From assembly GCA_001574975.1 (NCBI GenBank), contig KQ965731.1, positions 682,001 to 746,000 on the forward strand: 64,000 bases of DNA. The letters run 5' to 3'. The position numbers and the translations under genes are program-made. The notes under the pieces were generated by a model. It was not told the DNA's origin, did no database searches, and saw only the letters and a list, made by a program, of their open reading frames with translations. Origin of the DNA: Gonapodya prolifera JEL478 (taxonomy: Eukaryota; Monoblepharomycota; Monoblepharidomycetes; Monoblepharidales; Gonapodyaceae). Shown piece by piece: positions 32,994-42,976 of this stretch (its first letter is position 1; each line of letters starts with the position of its first letter).

Positions 32994-35137
32994 ATGCGCA
33001 CCCCGGAGCTGGTGGCAAACATTCTCTCCCACGCGTCCAAGAAGGACTTATGCCGGTTCGCCCTGGTGTGGTGAGTGTGGTAGATGGATCCTTGGACTCT
33101 GGTGCGATGCCTGGCAAGCAGGAGGATGGTGGGCGTTTGGTCGAGCGACGGAGGCCGGCGAGCGCAGGAAGCAGGCCGGAGGAGCGAGACGCGAGGCGTG
33201 GAGTGCGAACCACGGAAGACCGAGCACCGAGGCCTAAGCGCCGCAAGGCGCTGACCGAGGACTCTTTTGCGGAGCGAACCCGAGGCCTAGGCGCGACAGC
33301 GCCGACCGAGGCTGTCTGCCGGAGGCGAATACCCGGCGGAGCGAAATGTTCGACGTGAAGCGAGAACGAGGCCTAAGTGCCGCAAGGCGCTGAGCGAGGC
33401 GTCCGCCAGAGGCGAATGATCCTGCGCGGAGGGTGAGATGTGCATGGCTTCAGAGTGCATATTGAGTGAAGGGCAGAGACGGACCGAGGCTGTCCGATTT
33501 TGATTTGTTGCTCTTCACTACTGTCTCCTCTCTTACTCTACCTTGCTTTCCCACCATTTAACCTGCCACCACCCCCACCATCCCCCTGACCAACACGTGC
33601 CCCCCCCCCTGTTCCTGTTCCCCAGCAAATCCTTCCACCCACCCTCAACCTCGCTCCTCTGGCGCACATGGACAATCTCCTCCGACCCGCACGGCCGCCG
33701 TCGCCTCCTCGCCTTCCTCACAGCCGGCCCACGTACCAAGGCGCTTATCCGACCCGTCTCGGTCCGCGTGCAGATCCAGACACCCCCGCCGAACCCTGCT
33801 GAATCGGTACAGGCTCCCATGATGGGCCAGATGGGACCACAGGGAGGCGGGGGCGGGGTCCTGGCTGCGGTTGTCGCTGTTGCGGGAGCCGCTGCTGGAG
33901 TCGGGGCGCCTATTTCGGCGATGGCGGGACAGGTGATGGGATCGTTTGAAGCGGCCGGAGCGATGGGGAACCTCACGGCGGTTGCGGAAGGGGGGCCGGC
34001 AATGTCACCTCCAGTGGCCGAGGTCATCTCGGAAATCGCGGGAGGAGTGAGGAGCTGGGTTATTGATGGACGTAAGTTGCTTTTCGATCGGGGTTGGGCA
34101 AGCGGGTGCTGTGAGTCATGCAGAACCGTTGGAGCGAAAATGGAGGAACATGTTTGAAGGGATTCTCAGTGGATGAGGAGCACCTGAAGGGTGGCTTCGC
34201 TGCATCGGACCTTGCGATGATGAGACAGTAGAATCATTGCCCAACCTCACGTTTCCACCGCCCCCTCCCCTTTCTCTGACAACCACCAGTACCGCCGGAC
34301 CTTTTCTCCGTCTGGGCCACCCTCGTCAATGGCCCCAACTGCCTGGACCTCCGTGTCAACGCCTGGCCCGACGGCGCGCAACCCTGGATCAACTACCTGT
34401 TCGCCCGGTGCCCCAATCTCCGGCACCTCGAGCTCGACGAAGGTGCAGAGGGCGTGGTCCTCCGCGCGGACCTGCCCCGCCTCGAGCGCCTGGTCATCTT
34501 GGGACCTTTACCGATCGGGGAGGCCCTCAAAATTGGCGCCTACGCCAACTTGAAGCGGCTCATGATTTCGTACGTGGAGAGCATGGACGGCATACCAGCC
34601 CTGCACACGCTGCGCCAACTGGAATACCTCATGCTCACCTTTGTCAAGCTCGACTGGGCGTCGGTCATCCGCCCGCTCTTGCGCGCCCTCGGAAAGCAGC
34701 TTCGTGCCCTCGACTTGTCCCCCGACCCGGACGACCGCGTGGAGCTGGACGCGGGAAGGGTGGACGACGTGTGTTCGTTGTGTCCGGGGGTGGAGCAGCT
34801 GGCGCTGGACAACTATGCCGGCCCGAGGCGACTCAGTATTCCCGCGAGGCTGTTTCTGCGGCTCAAGGGGCTACGTACCTTGTCGATTCTGGGCGGAGGC
34901 GGGTTCCATTTCAACCAGGAGGATAAGCGTATGATCGAGGCTGTTATCGAGGACAGGAACGATCCGACGCTCGCCGGGGCGTCGGTGTCGGCGAGTCGAC
35001 TGGCGAAGAGGCAGACGAAACCGGTACGGTTCTTCTACTGGTGGGATTCGGAGGAAACGTTGGCGGGGTGTGCCCCGAGGAGGAGCCAGGAGAGCGCATG
35101 GGGGACGGACGAGGACTGGGAGTTGATGTGCGATTGA
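32994..35137 (+). CDS. F-box protein with leucine-rich-repeat-like C terminus
   Basis: Exons 32994..33070, 33626..34071 and 34290..35137. The F-box opens the protein (MRTPELVANILSHASKKDLC, RFALVCKSFHPP, LLWRTW), split by intron 1 in phase 2. Exon 2 contains a Gly/Ala-rich insert (GPQGGGGGVLAAVVAVAGAA) that is unusual for F-box proteins. Exon 3 holds repeated leucine-rich strands: PNLRHLELDE, PRLERLVILG, ANLKRLMISY, QLEYLMLTFV, QLRALDLSPD, GVEQLALDNY. Such proteins are substrate adaptors of SCF ubiquitin ligases; this two-part design is abundant in Agaricomycetes. Intron 1 is 555 nt and carries a repeat array shared with DPH6. An upstream ATG-containing exon cannot be excluded. Confidence 0.82.
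33170..33500 (+). repeat. Degenerate repeat array in F-box gene intron 1, same family as in DPH6
   Basis: About four diverged units share CGAGGCCTAAGCGCCGCAAG, GCGCTGACCGAGG, GTCTGCCGGAGGCGAAT and GCGGAGCGAA with the array at 13757-14235. The array again fills most of an over-long intron and begins about 100 bp after the 5' splice site. It has no accepted coding content. Confidence 0.7.
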
Positions 35138-35754
35138 GCGGAGTGGGGAAGTTGGGACTCGGTATCAAGAAGAAATGAAAACGGGGAGCGAGTGGATCTA
35201 CTTTCCATGTGCTTAACATAGTCGATTCGGAAGGCGTACTTTCCTCTCATCTTCTTCCCCTCTTCGACGCGTTACCTTAGTGGAAGACGCGCCTTAAATC
35301 ACCCAGGTCGCTCCCTCAATGTCACTTGCATGGCACGTGTTTCCGCTCTGTGCACGCACGGGCATGGCGTTCCATCACCGTCCAGGTCATCCCGGCGGGG
35401 TCTTGGACCAAAACTGACTCCTACTGCTCTAGGAGTGGCCTGGGCATTTATGGGAATGTGCCCATCAATAATGTGCGTCCGGCCATCGCCGGCTCGAAAG
35501 AGGACATTCAGGTGTCCTTCGTCTTGAAAGCTTGTAAATATACGTGTACATACTGTTTGCATGGTTGTATAGTACTTTTTCAATATGTACCCCGCATTTC
35601 TGGCTTCCAAATCTGGGCGGTTCCGTCGGGACTCTGGTGCCTCCCTCACCCTGCCTGAGCACCGAGATCAATATAAATTTTCGCGGTATTCCTCACGTTT
35701 GCCGGCTCCGGTGATCCATCCGACGTGCCACTGCCTGTTCCCTCCCGCGCCGCA
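35138..35754. other. Intergenic gap with no supported gene
   Basis: The stretch follows the F-box stop. An open frame on the minus strand at 35299-35649 has no domain and no good start context. A possible exon with a signal-like N terminus (MNWSRRISRSAPRAHGSLFA) begins at 35755, just outside; its splicing to the next gene is unclear. Confidence 0.5.
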
Positions 35755-36430
35755 ATGAATTGGAGTCGTCGAATCTCGCGATCGGCGCCTCGAGCTCATG
35801 GCTCGCTGTTTGCGGTTCTTGCGGTGTACACGGGTTTCCTCCTCTGCTCTCCCGTGCTTGCTAAGAAATCAAGCTGCATCGAAAATGGTACGTGCTCGTT
35901 CTTTTGCTCTGTGACGCCAAAACTCAAACTCTGAATCTCGTCCCACTCGTCCTGCCTCTTCGTTCTTGTGACGGTGCTATTTTCGTCACAGATTGCAAAT
36001 ACATTGTTTATAGTAAGTTCTGACCCTGGAGCTCCAGATGAAACCAATCAACCCTCACCGCAGTGAATGTTCCCAAAAGTCGTCATAGCCGTAGCGTGCT
36101 GCGTTGGCTTGCCAATGATATACTACACTATGCGATTCTTCTGGCAACTTCGCCAACGCAAACTGGCGATACAAGAGGAGGTCCACGAGCGGCAAGAGAA
36201 CCCCTTGCCTCCACTTCAACCTGCCCCATGGGCGCGGAAACCTGGAGACGGACCGAGCCAAGCGTGAGTGGAGAGGAAGAGAGTTGGACGCCAATTTGGA
36301 TTTGTCGAGGTACATCGTTAGGGCACCCAAAACTCCCAGCGCCTATCATCAGCTTCCTGCCTATTGGGAGAAATTCCACTCGACACAGATTCCGAAAGAG
36401 CAACAGGGACATGCAGGGAGATACGCGTAG
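35755..36430 (+). CDS. Small single-pass membrane protein, 5' structure uncertain
   Basis: The secure part is exons 36067..36263 and 36310..36430, joined by a 46-nt GT-AG intron in phase 2. They give 105 residues: a transmembrane helix (VVIAVACCVGLPMIYYTM), a basic RFFWQLRQRK stop-transfer, and a polar tail ending RYIVRAPKTPSAYHQLPAYW and then EKFHSTQIPKEQQG. An upstream exon at 35755..35886 encodes a hydrophobic, signal-like N terminus followed by KKSSCIEN, and a mini-exon CKYIVY lies near 35994-36012, but these do not join the 36067 frame cleanly. They may belong to an alternative transcript or to a separate short gene. I recognise no family. Confidence 0.5.
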
Positions 36431-36632
36431 TATACGCTTACGCATTTATTCGTTGGGCACATAGTTTTCAGTACTGGTTTTTATTTGCAGTTTTGTGTTT
36501 GAAAGGCGAGCTGATTTCAGATTGAATTTATTATAAGCGCCTAAAGCCGAGCTAAACACCGCTGTATACAAAACATCTAGCCCTTTGCGCAAGCATTCGC
36601 AACATTACTGATGGTTGAGGTCCATCATCCCA

Positions 36633-37347
36633 TCAGTTCTTTGGTGCGGTAGGTGGTGGGGGATACGACCCCTGGGCCGGGGGATAGTACTCCTGGGTCG
36701 GGGGATGACCCTGTTGCGGATATCCGGCCTGGGTTTGTGGATAATATTGCTGTTGAGGGTATGAGCCATCTGCAGCGGGAGCCACGTATGGTTGGCCAGG
36801 TTGGGGGTACCCTTGAGCGGGTTGCCCTTGGGGAGGAGGGTAGTAATTGTAAGGCGGCGGAGGTGCACCTCTGAGAAGGAGGCAGGAGATGTTGGGGTGA
36901 GAGAAAAATGAGATGGAGCGATCGAAAACGCACCCAACGTGAATTGCGGTGTGGACGAACGCCCCGGGGTTGTTCTGGAGTGCGACAGCTTGTGAATTTG
37001 CCAGTGCTTGAAGACGTCTTCTGCGGCGGTAGAACAACCAAATCCCCACGGCCAACGAAACGGCACTTATGATCAATCCCACGATGACTAATAGCATGAG
37101 AGAAGAGAATCGGATGACTGAACGGGGCGATATTCAACAGTGAGACAGCTCACGGCCAGTGTAGTTGTAGTAGTAGCAATAGCTGCAGTCGAAAACAAAC
37201 AGAAGGGTGAGGTTGGTACAATGTTGCAGAAACGGGGGACTCAGGACGATGGATTCACCCATATGAGTCACAGTAGGCATCGACAGAGTCAACGAGACAC
37301 TGCGCAGCGACGGCAATCAGCACAAGCACGAGCGGGATTCGCGCCAT
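36633..37347 (-). CDS. Signal-peptide membrane protein with Tyr/Cys-rich lumenal knob and Pro/Tyr/Gln tail
   Basis: Exons 37347..37259, 37182..37154, 37087..36934 and 36870..36633; introns of 76, 66 and 63 nt. A signal peptide (MARIPLVLVLIAVAAQCLV) leads to a very short exposed segment, CDSYGYCYYYNYTG, with two to three cysteines, a run of tyrosines and an N-glycosylation site. A transmembrane helix follows (LIVGLIISAVSLAVGIWLFY), a basic RRRRR stop, and a cytoplasmic tail rich in PPPPYNYYPPPQGQP-like repeats. The architecture resembles Shisa-like or RCR1-like adaptors whose PPxY motifs recruit WW-domain ubiquitin ligases; here PPPPY is present. That role is inference. The 29-nt second exon is short but both sites are canonical. 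Confidence 0.72.
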
Positions 37348-37444
37348 TGGCAACTGTTCTTGGTTGTTACTGTGGTCATTCGGACCGCCACAACTGAAGA
37401 ATTATGTCGTAAGGGTTTAGGGACCCGAATCATACTGTGTAATT

Positions 37445-38455
37445 GCCATCAAAACTACAAAACGAAATGCTCCTGTTTCTACAGGGTTATTACAGCAGAT
37501 GCCACAACTGACGCTTTCACAGGCGATGCCGCGACGGCGGGAACACTCCCGCTGAATCTCGAAAACATGGTTGTGTCCGTCCCGGTGAGTTGCCCTCCAG
37601 TATTCACAAAACTGTTCGCCACACAAGCTCGACCGAGCGCAGTGGAGCACTTGGCGTTATTGGTAGCGTCGGGAGCCGTGAAAAGTTAGGCGGTGAATGG
37701 CGTCGAGAAGAGGGTTTTGATGTTGACGAAGTGAAGAGCGGAGGGGAGGGTGTCACAAGGGTGAGTTTCGACGCATCCTTACCATGACATGGTCAATCCA
37801 AACAAGATCGATTCCCGCGAGCTGAATGGCGTCACAGCCCCACTCATACTGGGGGTTAATGTATGTTATTGCGATGTTTCTAGCGGAAGTGGGTGAACTT
37901 TATTGAATGTGTGAGAAAGTTGCTCATGGACACTCACTGAATGATGATGTTCGTGGCGTTCACGATTCTTAGTCCTCGACCTTTAATGAAACCCGTCTTT
38001 CCAACACCAACGATGGTCTTGTCGGAAGTGACCGTGAGTGCCGAAGCCGCAGCTGAATTGCTGGCGTGAGTGTGGAGAAACGTGTCGAGATCGAAGCAAT
38101 GATTGATGATTCCATGAAAGACGCATGGAACTCCCCATGGCGCACAACCTGTCGCAGTGACGGTTGTACCAGCCGCCGCAAAATCATTACTGAAGCGTAA
38201 ATCCGTGTGAGAAATTCCCGCGAGTGGTGGACGCAGACGGGTTTCTTACGTTTGTTGAAGTACGATTACTCAGGGAACAGTGTCCTTCAGGTATTGCTCC
38301 AATTGCGCTGGAGTTGTGGGGAAGATTGGAGCAGCAGTGCCGCTTCCCATCACACCCCGTGCGAATCCCTCAGCACTACCCTTCACATATGACGGCATAT
38401 GACGAGGTTCCAGTCGCAGGAGGAGGGGTTTGCTGCAGGTGGCGGTATAGATGCG
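37445..38455 (-). pseudogene. Pectin lyase pseudogene with internal deletion
   Basis: The segment is a diverged duplicate of the intact pectin lyase gene at 40430..42307, in the same order and strand. Pieces matching exons 8, 5, 4, 3 and 2 are found (for example TCGAGAAGAGGGTTTTGATG, then CGTGGTCAATCCAGACAAGA equivalents, and GTGTCCTTGAGGTATTGCTC equivalents). Exons 6 and 7 are missing: the copy jumps from inside the exon 8 match at about 37720 to the intron 5 match at about 37745. The CBM1/signal-peptide exon is absent too, and an in-frame stop interrupts the exon 8 match. It cannot make a working enzyme. Confidence 0.88.
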
Positions 38456-38573
38456 CAAACACTGGAACCAATTGCAATTTTCAATTTTTATGCAGTGCCG
38501 TTCATGAAGTCGTCCAAAACTGGAGGCAATTATTATGTTTCATTTTGAACAAATCAGGGGTTAAAGATACGAT

Positions 38574-39784
38574 TCAATCAAAGATCAAGCCATGAAATCC
38601 CGGCAGAATGGTATCATTCCTCTTTGACCCACGACCTTGCTGCCATTTCTGCTTCGCCACGACAAACTCTTCCATGGTGGGTACCTTAAGCCCCTGCTTC
38701 TCAAACTCGTTCTCCTTGCCCTTCAGAACAGGAGCATCGATTGTGCTCAGCACGAGGTCGTTCTTCGGGCGCGCGAAGTAGAGCAAACCGAGGCGATCGA
38801 CGTGGCGCTGATCGACCGGGGGTGCGGCAACTCGGTGGATCGTGGATTTGATGTAGCCGCCGGTCAAGAAGCTGAGCGCGTCGCAAGCGTTGACAGTGAA
38901 CGTGTTGTTTTGAGGCTTGACCCAAGCCCACTGGCCGGTCGTGTGATCCCGGATCTGGAGCGCCGCGACGGGTTGCCGGGCGAGGAGTGTGTAAGTGCCC
39001 AGGTCGGTGTGTCCCTTCCCCCAGAGGTACCCCAACGCCGCCGTCTCTTCTTCGCTATACTTGGAATATTTCATGTATCGTAAGTGGTCTTCGCTGAGGT
39101 TCTCGTACTTGTGGAGATCGCGCAGGTAGTGTTCGGGCAGGCCAAGTGCGATCGAGGTCAGGTCGAAGAGGGGATCGAGGACGTAAGTGTGAAGGTCACG
39201 CGCGAACAGCTCGATCTCGACAATGTTGTCGGCAATAATGGGGGGGTAGTTGGCGTGCTTGGCGGCGAAGTGAGGGAGGAACTCTGCGAACCCATCCCCG
39301 CGTGAGCGAAGGGGCTCCACGATGAGTGCTGATCATGCATCCACTTACTCGGAAGGTTGAAAACCTCGGTTCGGTCCGTAAGTCCGGTCTTTTCGTCAAT
39401 GCTGAGAAAATCAAAGAGTCAGCACCAAAATCGTTTCTTCCGGCAAGAGGATTATACTTGCATCCGCCGACCAGCCGGCCTGTACCCGTTGTAGTCCCCT
39501 GACTCAAGGTCGGGCACGAGCTTCAGCTTCTCTTCGAGGGGGAGCTCATAGAACTTTTGGCCGATGGCGAACTGCGCATCAATGCGGGCTTGAGAGATTG
39601 CGTAGCCCGTCACGTAAAAGAAACCTTTGGTGCGGACGGCGTCGATGAGCACCTGAGCCTGTTGTTGCTTCCCTTCCGGCGTGTCGATTTTGGAGAGGTC
39701 GACCGTAGGCAGGTCCGCCCACTCTAGGTTCTCTTTCGTCTCCGGGACGTAATCATATGAGGAGAGTGGGACAGCAACGGGCAT
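38574..39784 (-). CDS. 2-oxoglutarate/Fe(II)-dependent oxygenase, isopenicillin-N-synthase-like
   Basis: Exons 39784..39462, 39401..39349 and 39283..38574. The N-terminal DIOX_N region reads WADLPTVDLSKID, VLIDAVRTKGFFYVTG, FYELPLEEKLKLVPD and NGYRPAGRR. The jelly-roll core gives the iron ligands GHTDLGTYTLL (His and Asp) and STIHRVAAPP (second His), with an Arg in DRLGLLYFARP for 2-oxoglutarate. The first intron has no GT at a usable phase; a GC donor (AT|GCAAGT) restores IIDEKTGLTDRTEVFNLP exactly in phase 2, so I call a GC-AG intron. The substrate is unknown; fungal relatives hydroxylate small secondary-metabolite or nutrient molecules. It stands alone, with no biosynthetic cluster around it. 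Confidence 0.88.
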
Positions 39785-40429
39785 ATCTGCGACGAAGACG
39801 AAACTATCGGATTTTGAAAGCGTGAAATATGCATTCGCTGCGAAGACAGTTGCCCAACAAGAATTATTGCACCATCAGACACGCCATTTCGGGGAGCAGT
39901 GTTGGGAGGACGCATAATGCGGGTATCCGTATGCGCTCCGCCACGAGCGGATAGCAATTTGCTAACCGCTTCGCGCGCAGCCAAATATGACTTATTGTAT
40001 TCGATCGGATACTCCGTCTTTCGCTATGTTCGCTTCGCAAAAAATCAGCTTCTCGTGTCGGCGGAATCAAAAATGCTTCCGGAGGCCGCTTTTCTCGCGA
40101 TTTCCACCGCAAAAACACTCCACCACACATCTCCTGCGAGTGGATGGTGCGATACGTCCAAGATTCAGTCCGTGAACATCAATAACTCTTTACCAGACCG
40201 TATGACTTTGCTATGCATCTGTGTTTGCTTCACGACTGCAACCCTGTCGTCCAACTGCTTCAGAACGAATATGCCTGAAATTACTTGTGATTTTTTGGAA
40301 GGATGGTCATCCTCCTGTCGACCTAATTGGGCGGTATCAGCTTACTTGACTCTGGCCTTAGCGTGGAAGTAATAAATTACTTTATCTAGTGTCATGGCCG
40401 ACAAAACTACAAAATTAAATTCTCCTGAG
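39785..40429. other. Intergenic gap, promoter side of the oxygenase
   Basis: The gap sits upstream of the oxygenase start and downstream of the pectin lyase stop (both minus strand). The last 50 bases resemble the 3' flank of the pectin lyase pseudogene, so the duplication reached past the stop. Open frames here are short and have no domain content. Confidence 0.5.
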
Positions 40430-42307
40430 CTATAGGGTATTTCCAGCAGATGCGACAACTGACGCCTTCACAGCCGACGCCGCCACGGCAGGAACGCTCG
40501 GGTACCCGCTGAATCTCGCAAACATGGTTGTGTCCGTCCCAGTGAGTAGCCCTCCCGTGTTGACAAAACTGTTGGCCACACAAGCTCGACCGAGCGCAGT
40601 TGTGCATTTAGCGTTATTTGGAGCGTCGGGAGCCGTGAAAAGTTTGGCGGTGACTGGGGTCGAGAAGAGGGTTTTGATGTTCTCAAACACTGATGAAGGC
40701 GCTACTGTGAGCACGGCTTACATTGACGAAAACGATGCCAGCGTCTCACCGTTGCCCTCAATTATTGCATTTGCCCCGAGTTGATCCTGCCCTTCAAACG
40801 CATGTCCGACGTTATCGCTCCAATAGTTGTTGACCTAGGTGAGGTGGAGATGGATAAATCGGTTTCCGGGGGGAGATATACCTTCACCATCACTCACTAG
40901 GTGCAACGTTGTGTTGCCATCCAATTTGGGACTCCTTCCTTGCCCGTGAAACACATAGTTGCCCTTCATTGTGATTTTGTCCGCCGTCCCAACAAAGAAT
41001 ATTCCCCAATAGTGATATCCATTGCCACCAGCACCCGTGCAGGATGTATCGAAGGATGTGCGTCCGTCAATGAAGGAATTAGATAACGTGACTCGAGGGC
41101 TTGGATTGAAACCGAGAACAATATGCTGGCGACCTATTCGAGCCGTCTAATGGAACAGCCACAAGCGGAGGGTGTTGCAAGGGGGAATGTCACTACGAGT
41201 TTCGACGCATCCTCACCGTAACGTGGTCAATCCAGACAAGATCCGTGCCCGCGAGCTGAATGGCGTCACCGCCCCACACATACTGGGGGTTAATATCCGT
41301 TATTGCGATGTTTCTAGCGGAAGTGGGTGAACTTTCTTGTGAGTGCAAGGAACCTGCTCAAGGAGACTCACTGAATTATGACGTTTTTGGCGTTCACGAT
41401 TCTCAGTCCTCGCCCCTTTATGACACCCGTCTTTCCAACGCCGACGATGGTCTTGTCGGAAGTGACTGTGAGCGCCGAAGGGCCGGCTGAATTGCTGGCA
41501 GAGGTCGGCGTGGGGAAAGGTGTCGAGATCGAAGCAATTATTAACTCCCGCACTCTGTGAAAGCGCTTTGGAACGTACTATTGGACCGTGACAGGAGGCG
41601 CCGCTGCTGGGCCGGCGGTCGTGCACCAGTTGTTTGCATTGATTGCTTGCTGGCAGCCTGCGCCGGTACCCCACGGCGCACAACCTGTCGCAGTGACGGT
41701 TGTACCAGCCGCCGCAAAATCAATACTGAAGCGAAAGTTCCAGTGAGAAACGCCCGTGAGTGGTGGACGCAGACGGGGCTCTTACGTTTGTTGTAGCACA
41801 ATGACGCGCGGAACAGTGTCCTTGAGGTATTGCTCCAGTTGAGCGGGAGTTGTGGGGAACACCGGAGCAGCAGTGCCGCCTCCTGTCACACCTCGTGCGA
41901 ATCCCTCAGCGGCGCCCTTCACATACGACGAGGTTCCGGACCCCGGAGAAGGTGTCGCGGCAGCCTGATTTGCTGCAGGTGCCGGTACAGGAGCGGTTGC
42001 TATAGGTTCAGGTGCCGGTGAAGGATTTGGAGCTGGTGCCGGAACCACCGCTAAATCGGATCGTGTCTGAGCTTTGAGATGTGGTGCATCCAGAAGGAGA
42101 GGTCATACACCTACCTGCTTGGCTTCCAGGTATACACTGAGAGTACCATACGTTCATGGACATACACGTGAATCCTGCGGGGCAGCACTTCGGTCCAAGG
42201 TACGTTTGACCACCGCATTGGCCCCATTGTACCGCGCAGATTTGAGCGAGCGCTCCATTGGATGCGAAGAGGATGATGCCAAGAACCGTCCAGAGGATGT
42301 GGTGCAT
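40430..42307 (-). CDS. Secreted pectin lyase (PL1) with N-terminal CBM1
   Basis: Eight exons: 42307..42115, 42050..41786, 41725..41579, 41494..41372, 41313..41217, 41146..40898, 40834..40750 and 40704..40430. A signal peptide ([21 protein letters not shown]) is followed by a fungal cellulose-binding module ([15 protein letters not shown], then [13 protein letters not shown]) and a Pro/Ala linker. The PL1 beta-helix starts SAEGFARG-like ([20 protein letters not shown]) and includes [69 protein letters not shown] and [20 protein letters not shown]. These match fungal pectin lyases (EC 4.2.2.10), which cut methylated pectin by beta-elimination, rather than Ca-dependent pectate lyases. CBM1 on a pectin lyase would anchor it to plant cell walls. 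A broken paralogue lies 3 kb away. Confidence 0.93.
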
Positions 42308-42976
42308 CGCGCGATTCGGAGCACGTTCGGAAGACCCGAGGGTATGATCATCGCCGCATAAAGTTTCCAGCGGCGCAGGTGTTGGCCGCACCACCCACAA
42401 CAATGTTTATCCGCGAATAATGCCGAACTACACGTCAAACAGCACTCATCATCGCACCCGGACTCCCAATATGAAGGTAATCGTCACCCCATTGCAATTC
42501 ATCCTCTAAGGCACCAACCGAAGTCGACTCGGGCGAATTGATGTATTAACATTCGCCAGCCACACGGTAGCGACCCAAACGCTGAGCACTGGTAGGCACC
42601 AGTGGCAGCGTGCTGGGACTTAACAATGATGGGCATGCTTTGTCATGTACCATCTTTGTCGCAGCACTGTAACTGCATCATGAAAGCTCGCCTGCCAATG
42701 CCTGCAATAATCATAGATCTAACTCTCGTGGATCCAAAACATCTCCGACTCCTATGTACAGATTTCTGTCTACATGTACTTTGATTACGATGATGTTGCA
42801 GTGCGGGGTGGAAATCCCCCGAATCATGATGACACGGCCCGCTAGGAGGCAGCCATCGACTGCAGCCATCTCAACTTCCGACACCTGACCGTCGTTCAGC
42901 CCCCGAGCATCTCTAAAGCGTGTGGATGCTGTAAATCGGAAAGGCAGCAGGACGGAATCGAAAGTTTCAAGCGACG
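42308..42976. other. Divergent intergenic region
   Basis: The pectin lyase runs left and the transporter right from this gap, so both promoters should lie here. The stretch is AT/GC balanced with no open frame that I accept and no repeat. Confidence 0.5.

Noticed and set aside
35299-35649. Minus-strand open frame downstream of the F-box gene
   Set aside because: No domain, no good start or promoter context, and composition typical of chance frames.
38574-42307. Secondary-metabolite cluster around the 2-oxoglutarate oxygenase
   Set aside because: Neighbours are a pectin lyase, its pseudogene and small membrane proteins; no synthase, regulator or tailoring set is present.
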